A DNA stretch of 64,000 nt from Streptomyces sp. NBC_01298 (lineage in GTDB: Bacteria; Actinomycetota; Actinomycetes; Streptomycetales; Streptomycetaceae), in assembly GCF_035978755.1 (NCBI RefSeq), contig NZ_CP108414.1, positions 5,394,001 through 5,458,000 on the forward strand, written 5' to 3'. Each line of letters starts with the position of its first letter. The stretch's first letter is position 1. The position numbers and the translations under genes are program-made. Below, in pieces: positions 41,993 to 48,796 of this stretch. Below the pieces are notes generated by a model. It was not told the origin of the DNA. It did not search any database and saw nothing but the letters and a program-made list of their open reading frames with translations.

Positions 41993-43422
41993 CCATGTCG
42001 ATGCCCACGCCGACCTCGTCGGCACCCCGCAGTCACCGTGCGGAGAGCTACAAGCCCGGGGCCACCATCGCCGACTGGCGGCCCGAGGACGAGGGCTTCT
42101 GGAATTCCAAGGGCCACCGGGTCGCCCAGCGCAACCTCTGGGTCTCGATCCCCGCGCTGATGCTCGGCTTCGTGGTCTGGCAGGTCTGGTCGGTGACCGT
42201 GGTCCGGCTCAACGACGTCGGCTTCGGTTTCTCGAAGTCCCAGCTGTTCTGGCTGACCGCCATCCCCGGGATCACCGGCGGCACCTTCCGGATCCTCTAC
42301 ACCTTCATCGGGCCGATGTTCGGCGAGCGGAAGTTCACCGCCTTCAGCACGATCATCCTGGTCGGTCCGATGCTGTGGCTGGGCTTCGCGCTCCAGGACA
42401 CCGGGACGCCGTACTGGGAGCTGGCGCTGATCGCGGCCGTCTGCGGCATCGGCGGCGCGAACTTCGCCTCCTCGATGGCGAACATCGGCTTCTTCTTCCC
42501 CAAGCGGGAGAAGGGCAGCGCCAACGGCCTCAACGGCGGCCTCGGCAACCTCGGCGTGAGCGTGGTCCAACTGGTCGCCCCGCTGGTGGTCACCGCGGCG
42601 GTCCTCGGCGCCCCGGCGGGCGGACCCCAGCACGACGCGAAGAAGAACACCGACATCTGGCTGCAGAACGGCGCCTTCCTCTGGGTGCCGCTGCTGGTCA
42701 TCATGGCGCTGGCCGCCTGGTTCCTGATGAACGACCTGAAGGTGGCCGCGGCCCCCTTCAGCCAGCAGAAGATCATCTTCAAGCGCAAGCACAACTGGCT
42801 GATGACCTGGCTCTACGTCGGCACCTTCGGCTCCTTCATCGGCTTCGCGGCCGCCCTGCCGCTGCTGATCAAGAACAACTTCGAGGGGCAGGGCTACCAG
42901 GCCACCACCTACGCCTGGATCGGCCCGTTCATCGGGGCCCTCACGCGCTGGGGCGGCGGCTGGCTCTCGGACAAGATCGGCGGAGCCAGGGTCACCATCC
43001 TGTCCTTCATCGGCATGGCCGCGGCCCTCGTCGTGGTGATCTTCGCGCTGCCGTCCGGCGGCCAGGAGGGCAACTTCTGGCCCTTCTACATCGGCTTCCT
43101 GGTGGCCTTCGCCTTCTCCGGCCTGGGCAACGGCTCGACCTTCCGGCAGATCCCGGTGATCTTCCGGGACCACCACATGAAGGCGGCCGAGGGCAAGGGC
43201 CCCGAGGCGCAGGCCGCGGCGCTCAAGCAGTCGGAGATGGAGTCGGGCGCCGTCACCGGCTTCTCCTCGGCCATCGCGGCCTACGGCTTCTTCTTCATCC
43301 CGGCGATGTTCGCGGCCATGGCCGTCACCAACGCGCTGTGGATCTTCATCGGCTTCTATGCCACGTGCCTGGTGGTCTGTTACTGGTTCTACGCCCGCAA
43401 GGGCGCCGAGGCTCCCAGCTGA
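41989..43422 (+). CDS. narK: Nitrate/nitrite transporter, NarK family, copy 2
   Basis: This 477-residue major facilitator transporter is closely related to the one at 30420-31841. It has the same signature motifs (NGGLGNLGVSVVQL, GLGNGSTFRQIPVIF) and the same C-terminus (WFYARKGAEAPS). As last gene of the overlapping operon it should feed nitrate to the cytoplasmic reductase and remove nitrite. The ATG at 41989 overlaps the previous stop. A 100-bp block is identical at DNA level to copy 1, suggesting recent recombination between copies. Differences cluster in the N-terminus and in the loop after helix 6. Confidence 0.94.
   Translation: MTMSMPTPTSSAPRSHRAESYKPGATIADWRPEDEGFWNSKGHRVAQRNLWVSIPALMLGFVVWQVWSVTVVRLNDVGFGFSKSQLFWLTAIPGITGGTFRILYTFIGPMFGERKFTAFSTIILVGPMLWLGFALQDTGTPYWELALIAAVCGIGGANFASSMANIGFFFPKREKGSANGLNGGLGNLGVSVVQLVAPLVVTAAVLGAPAGGPQHDAKKNTDIWLQNGAFLWVPLLVIMALAAWFLMNDLKVAAAPFSQQKIIFKRKHNWLMTWLYVGTFGSFIGFAAALPLLIKNNFEGQGYQATTYAWIGPFIGALTRWGGGWLSDKIGGARVTILSFIGMAAALVVVIFALPSGGQEGNFWPFYIGFLVAFAFSGLGNGSTFRQIPVIFRDHHMKAAEGKGPEAQAAALKQSEMESGAVTGFSSAIAAYGFFFIPAMFAAMAVTNALWIFIGFYATCLVVCYWFYARKGAEAPS
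42752..42851 (+). repeat. 100-bp perfect duplicate shared with first narK (with 31180-31279)
   Basis: This is the second copy of the identical block. Third codon positions are identical throughout, while immediately outside the block the genes differ at many silent sites. Confidence 0.9.
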
Positions 43423-43459
43423 GCGGGGCCGGTGGCGGGGGCGGCCGTACCCTGGAGGC

Positions 43460-43687
43460 ATGAGCGACGCCCCCGCCACCGACCCGCACGCCCCGAAGTC
43501 CCCGCCGGCATCCGAGGCGGAATCCCGGCCGAAGGCCCGGCCGAAGCCGCGACTGGACTTCGGCGACCCGCTGGACCAGCAGTCCTCGGACGACACCGAC
43601 CGGGGCTGGGGCGATCGGCCGCCCGCCGGCGGAAGCGCGGCCGACCTGGCCCGCTTCCTCGACGAGAAGCCTCCGCACCACGTCTGA
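43460..43687 (+). CDS. Small hypothetical hydrophilic protein
   Basis: This 75-residue, Pro/Asp/Lys-rich, probably disordered protein starts at an ATG with CCTGGAGGC just upstream, a strong binding site. It ends SAADLARFLDEKPPHHV. No signal peptide or known motif is seen. It lies 37 nt after narK and faces mscL tail to tail. Promoter-like sequence is not evident, so it may be read from the nitrate operon. Confidence 0.6.
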   Translation: MSDAPATDPHAPKSPPASEAESRPKARPKPRLDFGDPLDQQSSDDTDRGWGDRPPAGGSAADLARFLDEKPPHHV

Positions 43688-43700
43688 CCGCGGAGCCCGC

Positions 43701-44201
43701 CTAGAGCCGGGGGCTCGGAGCGTCGGAGTGCGCGCTCCCGCCACCCGCGCCGCGCTGGGCGATCAGCTCGTCGCGGATCTCCTTGAGGACCACCAGCTCG
43801 GTGATCTCCATGGTCTCCTGGACGCCTTCCTTCGCCTTGCGGCGAGCCTCCTGCCGGGCGAGGTACTTCGACATCGGCAGCACCATGAGGAAATACACGA
43901 CCGCGGCGGTGATCAGGAAGGTCAGCGCGGCGTTGAGCACCGAGCCCCAGAGGAGCTCCACGCCCGTCGGCTTGCCGTCCGCGCCGACTCCGCAGGGGTC
44001 CTTGATGCAGCTCTTGTAGGCGTCCAGACTCTGCGTGCCGACGAGGCCGATCACCGGGCTGATCAAGCCCTTCACGACCGAATTCACGATGTTCGTGAAC
44101 GCGGCGCCGATGACCACGGCCACCGCCAGGTCGACCACGTTGCCGCGCATCAGGAAGGCCTTGAAGCCTGCCAGCACGCTCACCTTCTTCTTCTCGCTCA
44201 C
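43701..44201 (-). CDS. mscL: Large-conductance mechanosensitive channel
   Basis: This 166-residue inner membrane protein opens under membrane tension to release solutes on osmotic downshock. It has the MscL pattern: FKAFLMRGNVVDLAVAVVIGAAFTNIVNSVV (first helix), a periplasmic loop with a cysteine pair not found in E. coli (SCIKDPCG), second helix FLITAAVVYFLMVLPM, and the C-terminal helical bundle ELVVLKEIRDELIAQ. GTG 44201 is favoured by GAAAGG upstream; GTG 44204 is adjacent. Confidence 0.95.
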   Translation of the reverse strand: MSEKKKVSVLAGFKAFLMRGNVVDLAVAVVIGAAFTNIVNSVVKGLISPVIGLVGTQSLDAYKSCIKDPCGVGADGKPTGVELLWGSVLNAALTFLITAAVVYFLMVLPMSKYLARQEARRKAKEGVQETMEITELVVLKEIRDELIAQRGAGGGSAHSDAPSPRL

Positions 44202-44324
44202 CACTGAGCCTTTCTTCGTATCTGCCGAACACGGAGCCAACGGTTCCGAAAGCTACGGCAGTTTGGGTCGGGGGTGTCCAATCGACCCTCACCTCACGGT
44301 GACTTGACCGCACGTTCGTACGAT

Positions 44325-44891
44325 TCAACACAAGGTCACCGCCAGACGGGAAACGCTCCCGGCTCCCACGAGGGCCCGCGCGGTGTCCCGGGGGACGGAC
44401 AGCACCACCAGCGCCCCGCCGTCCCCAACACCAGCTTCCGGAGCGGGTACTTCGGCGACCCGGGCCCCCGCCGCCACCACCCGTGGCGGCCCGCCGCGCT
44501 CCGCGGCGACCACGTCCACCCGGTCCCCGGGCCGCAGCAGCCGCACCGTCGCCGCGTCCGCGATGCGCACCGGAGCCGACACCAGCCGCACCGCCGCCGG
44601 AGGGGGCTGCGCCGCGGGCGGAGACGAGCCCCGCGAGGCCCGCGCCTCGGTGCCGCCCACCACGAGCACGGCCGCGACGACCGCCAGCCCGGCCGCGGCC
44701 CCGCGCCGCCGGCGCCGCACCGCCCTGCGCAGCCGGTCCCCGGCCCGCCCCACGCGGAGCGGGGCGAAGAGGGGAACGGAGCGCGCGGGAGGACACGTGG
44801 CGGAGGAGGGGTGCCGGGGGACGGGGGAGGGACGCACCGGGGTGTGGACGTGAGGCGAGGAGAGCGACGGGACGCGGGAGTTCGCGGTCAT
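44325..44891 (-). CDS. SAF-domain protein (CpaB/RcpC-like)
   Basis: This protein of about 188 residues has a basic N-terminal region and one membrane helix near residue 65 (GAAAGLAVVAAVLVVGG). An extracytoplasmic SAF domain follows (RLVSAPVRIADAATVRLLRPGDRVDVVAAE), ending LVVLSVPRDTARALVGAGSVSRLAVTLC. Family members are linked to Flp pilus assembly in some bacteria. No pilus genes are present here, and the gene is instead part of a conserved actinobacterial block beside mscL and the FmdB-like gene. Confidence 0.78.
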   Translation of the reverse strand: MTANSRVPSLSSPHVHTPVRPSPVPRHPSSATCPPARSVPLFAPLRVGRAGDRLRRAVRRRRRGAAAGLAVVAAVLVVGGTEARASRGSSPPAAQPPPAAVRLVSAPVRIADAATVRLLRPGDRVDVVAAERGGPPRVVAAGARVAEVPAPEAGVGDGGALVVLSVPRDTARALVGAGSVSRLAVTLC

Positions 44892-45030
44892 GAAGGCCAC
44901 CACCAGACGGGGAGGGATCCGAAGCCCGGACCCAACGCCCGGACACCCCACACGATCCGCCGCCCCGCCGGATCCCGCTCGGACCTGTGGACCGTCCCCA
45001 GCTTGTGGATATCCCCGTCACCCGCAGGAG

Positions 45031-45786
45031 CTACAGAGAGCCGCCCGCCCCGACCCGCCGCAGCGCCGCCACCGGATCCGCGGCCCGGGTCACCGACCGC
45101 CCCACCACGACGTGCGAGGCCCCGGCCGCGAAGGCCGCCCACGGGGTGTCGGCGCGGGCGTGCCCGCCCGTCTCCCCGCCCGTCCCCGCCCCCGCCCCCG
45201 CTGCTCCCGGCAGGGTCAGCGTCACCCCCGGCGTGACGATCAGCCGATCCGGCCCCAGCAGCTCCCGCAGCGCCCCGGCCTCCCGGGGCGATCCGACGAC
45301 CCCGTCGCAGCCGGCCTCCGCCGCCAGCCGGGCCAGCCGCAGCACCTGCTCGTCGGTGCCCGCGCGGATCCCGATGTCGGCGAGGTCGCTCCCGGTCATG
45401 CTCGTGACCACCGTCAGCGCGAGCACCCGGAGCCCGGGGAACTCCCGCGCGGCCTCCACGGCGGCCGTCATGATGCCCGTACCGCCCATGGAGTGCACGG
45501 TGACCACGGAGGCGCCCAGGGCGCCCGCGGCGCGGACGGCGCCGGCCACGGAGTTCGGGATCTCGAAGAGCTTCAGGTCGAGGAAGACCTCGTGGCCCTG
45601 GTCGACGAGGCCGCGCACGAGGTCCGGCCCGGCGGCGGTCAGCAGCTCCAGCCCGACCTTGTAGAAGCCGCAGGCGCCCCCGAGACGTGCCACGAGGGCC
45701 TCGGCGGCGCCGCGGTCGTCGAAGTCGAGGGCGACGATGACCCGGCGGTCGGCGGTGCTGCCGTTCACGGCAGGGGGCTCAGCCAC
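45031..45786 (-). CDS. pyrF: Orotidine 5'-phosphate decarboxylase-like protein (type 1 PyrF family)
   Basis: This protein of about 251 residues has the OMP decarboxylase barrel: RRVIVALDFDD, FYKVGLELLTAAGP with the first catalytic Lys, FLDLKLFEIPNSV, VVTVHSMGG, GVVGSPREAGAL, IVTPGVTL and VVVGRSVTRAADP. The usual catalytic run is D-x-K-x-x-D-I-P-N; here the last Asp is Glu. The family should make UMP from OMP, but this substitution and the frequent presence of a different-type pyrF in Streptomyces leave the role open. GTG 45786 overlaps the phosphorylase stop (TAGTG). GTG 45768 is the alternative. Confidence 0.8.
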   Translation of the reverse strand: MAEPPAVNGSTADRRVIVALDFDDRGAAEALVARLGGACGFYKVGLELLTAAGPDLVRGLVDQGHEVFLDLKLFEIPNSVAGAVRAAGALGASVVTVHSMGGTGIMTAAVEAAREFPGLRVLALTVVTSMTGSDLADIGIRAGTDEQVLRLARLAAEAGCDGVVGSPREAGALRELLGPDRLIVTPGVTLTLPGAAGAGAGTGGETGGHARADTPWAAFAAGASHVVVGRSVTRAADPVAALRRVGAGGSL

Positions 45787-46619
45787 TAAGGCAGCTCGAT
45801 GCCCAGGTCCCAGCCGTCGTGGGCGTGGGTGCACAGGCAGGCGCGGGATTCCGTCGGGGGCAGGGCGGCCACCGCGTCGAAGAGGACCTCGCGCAGCCGG
45901 CCGACGTTCTCGCCGAAGACCTTGAGGACCTCGGTGTGGGAGACCCCCTCGCCCGTCTCCGCGCCCGCGTCCAGGTCCGTGACCAGCGCCATCGAGGTGT
46001 AGCAGAGCCCCAGCTCGCGCGCGAGGACCGCCTCGGGGTGGCCGGTCATGCCGACCACCGACCAGCCGGCCGCGGCGTGCCACTGCGATTCGGCGCGGGT
46101 GGAGAAGCGCGGCCCCTCGATCACGACCATGGTGCCGCCGTCCACGGGCTCCCACTCCCGCCCGCGCGCCGCCGCGAGCGCCACCGAGCGGCCCACCGGG
46201 CAGTACGGGTCGGCGAAGGTGGTGTGCACGACGTTGGGGACCGAGCCGTCGGGGAGCGGCTCCCCGTCGAAGAAGGTCTGGGCGCGGGACTTCGTACGGT
46301 CGACCAGCTGGTCGGGGACGAGCAGGGTGCCCGGGCCGTACTCGGGGCGCAGGCCGCCCACCGCGCAGGGGCCCAGCACCTGGCGGACTCCTACGGAGCG
46401 CAGCGCCCACAGGTTGGCCCGGTAGTTGATCTTGTGCGGGGGCACGGTGTGGCCGCGCCCGTGCCGGGGCAGGAAGGCCACGGTCCGGCCGGCGAGCTCG
46501 CCGAGGTAGAGGGAGTCGCTGGGGGGCCCGTAAGGCGTCTCCACCTGGATCTCGGAGACGTCCTCCAGGAAGGAGTAGAAGCCCGATCCGCCGATGACAC
46601 CGATCTCTGCATTCGCCAT
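45786..46619 (-). CDS. mtnP: S-methyl-5'-thioadenosine phosphorylase
   Basis: This 277-residue purine nucleoside phosphorylase family enzyme splits methylthioadenosine into adenine and methylthioribose phosphate for methionine salvage. It contains IGVIGGSGFYSFL, TVAFLPRHGRGHTVPPHKINYRANL, MVVIEGPRFSTRAES, WSVVGMTGHPEAVLARELGLCY and VTDLDAGAE, all diagnostic of MTA/inosine phosphorylases. In actinobacteria, close relatives may act on other nucleosides. The next gene on the strand is the PyrF-like one. Confidence 0.93.
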   Translation of the reverse strand: MANAEIGVIGGSGFYSFLEDVSEIQVETPYGPPSDSLYLGELAGRTVAFLPRHGRGHTVPPHKINYRANLWALRSVGVRQVLGPCAVGGLRPEYGPGTLLVPDQLVDRTKSRAQTFFDGEPLPDGSVPNVVHTTFADPYCPVGRSVALAAARGREWEPVDGGTMVVIEGPRFSTRAESQWHAAAGWSVVGMTGHPEAVLARELGLCYTSMALVTDLDAGAETGEGVSHTEVLKVFGENVGRLREVLFDAVAALPPTESRACLCTHAHDGWDLGIELP

Positions 46620-46705
46620 GCGGCCACCCTAACGGGGCATGTCGAAGGCCCCGCGGTCCGTGGGGACGGGCGGGGCCTCGGGCGAAGCATGAAGCGTCGG
46701 GCAGG

Positions 46706-47020
46706 TCAGGCGGCCGAGGTGCTCGACGACGAAGACGAGGAGGTCGAGGACGTCGAGGACGTCGATGTGCTCGACGACGACGCGGCCGGGGTCGCGGCGG
46801 GCGTCGAAGCCGGCTTCGAGGCAGGGGTGCTGCTCGACGAAGCGCCGCGGCTGTCGTTCCGGTAGAAACCGGAGCCCTTGAAGACGATGCCGACCGCGGA
46901 GAACACCTTCTTCAGGCGTCCGTCACAGCTCGGGCACACGGTCAGTGCGTCATCGGTGAACTTCTGCACGGCCTCAAGGCCCTCACCGCACTCGGTGCAC
47001 TGGTACTGGTAGGTCGGCAC
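46706..47020 (-). CDS. FmdB-family zinc ribbon protein
   Basis: This 104-residue protein begins with a rubredoxin-like zinc ribbon, TYQYQCTECGEGLEAVQKF ... CPSCDGRLKKVFSAVGIVFKGSGFYRND, the exact FmdB pattern (PF09723). A Ser/Thr/Pro/Ala-rich disordered tail makes up the second half. GTG 47020 has an excellent AGGAGG 6 nt upstream, deciding the start. A homologous gene sits near the 5-formyl-THF cyclo-ligase in Mycobacterium tuberculosis, supporting synteny. Function is unknown. Confidence 0.92.
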   Translation of the reverse strand: MPTYQYQCTECGEGLEAVQKFTDDALTVCPSCDGRLKKVFSAVGIVFKGSGFYRNDSRGASSSSTPASKPASTPAATPAASSSSTSTSSTSSTSSSSSSSTSAA

Positions 47021-47087
47021 GAATTTCCTCCTGGCACTCTGGCTCAATGAGTGCTAACGACGCTTCATGGTGACGTATTCCGGCGGA

Positions 47088-48428
47088 TCAGTCCACCGTC
47101 ACCGGGACTCGGTGACCCATCCCACGCTCGTTCACCTTCGTGGACGCTGCGGTGGGCGCGGCCTGTGCGGCCGGCTTGGACGAGCTGACGATCCGGCTCG
47201 GGGCCTTCGGAGCCAGCTTCGCACGCAGCGCCAGCAGGATCGCCAGAGCGAGCACGGTGGCCACCATCGGCACGAGGAACCCGTACGAGGACCCGTGCGC
47301 GTCCGTCAGGCGGCCGGCCAGGGTCACGGCTCCGGCCTGCCCGAAGGCGACGCCACCGGTGAGCCAGGTGAAGGCCTCGGTCCGCGAGGTGGCCGGGATC
47401 AGCTGCTCGATCATGGTGTAGCCGGTGATCAGCGCGGGGGCGATGCACAGACCGACGACCAGGCCGAGCGCGCCCAGCAGGATCATCGAGTTCGCGGCCC
47501 ACAGGACCGAGGCGGCCGCGGTGAGACCGATGTAGCCGAGGATCAGGCGGCGGCGCGGGCCGATCTTCCAGGCGATGGCGCCGCAGGCGATGCCGGCGAT
47601 CATGTTGCCCGCGGCGAAGACGCCGTAGAGCAGACCGTTGGCTCCCGGGTTGCCGATCTCCTCGGAGAAGGCGGCGAGCGAGACCTGCATGCCGCCGAAG
47701 ACGGCGCCGATGCCGATGAAGGCGACGATCAGGACGCGCAGGCCGTGGAACGACAGGGCCGGGGCGTGCTTCTCACCGTGCGCCGGGCGGGCGACGGGCT
47801 TGGGCTGCGTGGCGCGCTGCGCGGCGAAGAGCAGGCCGCCGATCAGGGTCAGCGCGGCCTCGGTGACCAGACCGGCCGCCGGGTTGATGCCGGTGCACAG
47901 CGCGGTGGCGAGCACCGGGCCGACGACGAAGGTGAACTCGTCGGTGACGGACTCGAACGCGGCGGCCGTGGGCAGCAGCGGGGAGCCCTCGAGCTTGGCC
48001 GCCCAGCGGGACCGGACCATGGGTCCGACCTGCGGGACGGATGCACCGGCGGGGACGGCCGCCAGTGCGAGCGCCCAGACGGGCGCACCCAGCAGCGCGA
48101 ACGCCACCAGGGAGCTGACGGCGGTGGCGTGTACGAGGGCCACCGGGACCAGGACGGCGCTCTGGCCGTGGCGGTCGATGAGCTTGCCCATGACCGGGGC
48201 GAACACGGCCATGGAGATACCGGTGAAGGCGGCGACGATGCCGGCGCTTCCGTAGGAACCGGTGGTGTGCTGGACGAGCAGCAGGATGCTGATCGTCAGC
48301 ATGCCGAAGGGGAGTCGCGCGGCGAATCCCGGGAGAACGAAGCCGAGGGCGCCGGGCGTGCGCAGGAGCTGCCCGTAGCCGGGTCGGGTGGACGTGGCGG
48401 ACTTGTCGGTCGTGACCGCGGATGTCAC
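47088..48428 (-). CDS. MFS transporter (probable efflux)
   Basis: This protein of about 446 residues has 12 hydrophobic segments. It resembles actinobacterial major facilitators of the YceL/drug-export kind. The FMLTISILLLVQHTTGSYGSAG region is the first helix pair, and VMGKLIDRHGQSAVLV is the loop 2-3 motif (G-x-L-x-D-R-x-G) typical of the superfamily. Its substrate cannot be predicted. GTG 48428 follows GGAAAGG. A long leader with two back-to-back hairpins and a 28-nt palindrome lies upstream. Confidence 0.85.
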   Translation of the reverse strand: MTSAVTTDKSATSTRPGYGQLLRTPGALGFVLPGFAARLPFGMLTISILLLVQHTTGSYGSAGIVAAFTGISMAVFAPVMGKLIDRHGQSAVLVPVALVHATAVSSLVAFALLGAPVWALALAAVPAGASVPQVGPMVRSRWAAKLEGSPLLPTAAAFESVTDEFTFVVGPVLATALCTGINPAAGLVTEAALTLIGGLLFAAQRATQPKPVARPAHGEKHAPALSFHGLRVLIVAFIGIGAVFGGMQVSLAAFSEEIGNPGANGLLYGVFAAGNMIAGIACGAIAWKIGPRRRLILGYIGLTAAASVLWAANSMILLGALGLVVGLCIAPALITGYTMIEQLIPATSRTEAFTWLTGGVAFGQAGAVTLAGRLTDAHGSSYGFLVPMVATVLALAILLALRAKLAPKAPSRIVSSSKPAAQAAPTAASTKVNERGMGHRVPVTVD

Positions 48429-48577
48429 GGCCTGGCCTTTCCGCTGCCTGGTAGAACTCCCCGTCTGCGGACGATGCGGCGCCTTGTGAGCGATCGCACC
48501 CGTACATGTGGGAGCCCCGAGAGCTGTCCTCTTGCGCAAAACCGAGTGATACCTGGGCGCCCACTGCGGGAGGGCAC

Positions 48578-48623
48578 CGCGGCCGCTTTGCGGTCGCGCC
48601 AGCTCTGCGTCAGGCAGAGTTGG
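48578..48623 (-). promoter_or_regulatory. Two back-to-back stem-loops in the MFS leader
   Basis: CGCGGCCGC (48578-48586) pairs with GCGGTCGCG (48590-48598), and CCAGCTCTGC (48599-48608) pairs with GCAGAGTTGG (48614-48623), each with one G-U pair. They abut directly and lie 150-195 nt before the start codon, so they could form a folded mRNA leader if transcription starts upstream. Confidence 0.45.
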
Positions 48624-48664
48624 TTCGATGTGTGTTCCTTAATCGTACAGGCAGATCGACCGAT

Positions 48665-48692
48665 ACGCCCTGTGATTAGGGCTACAGGGCGT
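48665..48692. promoter_or_regulatory. Perfect inverted repeat ACGCCCTGT-N10-ACAGGGCGT
   Basis: Nine-bp arms at 48665-48673 and 48684-48692 are separated by 10 nt, so arm centres are about two helical turns apart, as in many repressor operators. It lies 237-264 nt upstream of the MFS start and 100 nt after the antiporter stop. It might alternatively be a second terminator. Confidence 0.45.
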
Positions 48693-48779
48693 GTCTTCAC
48701 CTGCGATTAACTGGAACTTCGCATTCAAGCCCCACCTAAACAGGGGTGAATATGGACAGAGAGCATCGAAAATGTTGAA

Positions 48780-48796
48780 TTAGAGCGCCGCTCTAA
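48780..48796 (-). terminator. Terminator overlapping the antiporter stop codon
   Basis: TTAGAGC and GCTCTAA form a 7-bp stem with a 3-nt loop. The TAG stop of the antiporter is inside one arm. On the gene's strand the stem is followed by TTCAACATTTTCG, a modest U-rich tract. Confidence 0.55.

Larger units (their letters stand above)
48429..48779. other. Non-coding gap upstream of the MFS gene
   Basis: About 350 nt without a convincing gene. It contains two adjacent stem-loops at 48578-48623 and a palindrome at 48665-48692, both listed separately, and is less GC-rich near 48640-48780. It must hold the MFS promoter. Confidence 0.6.
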
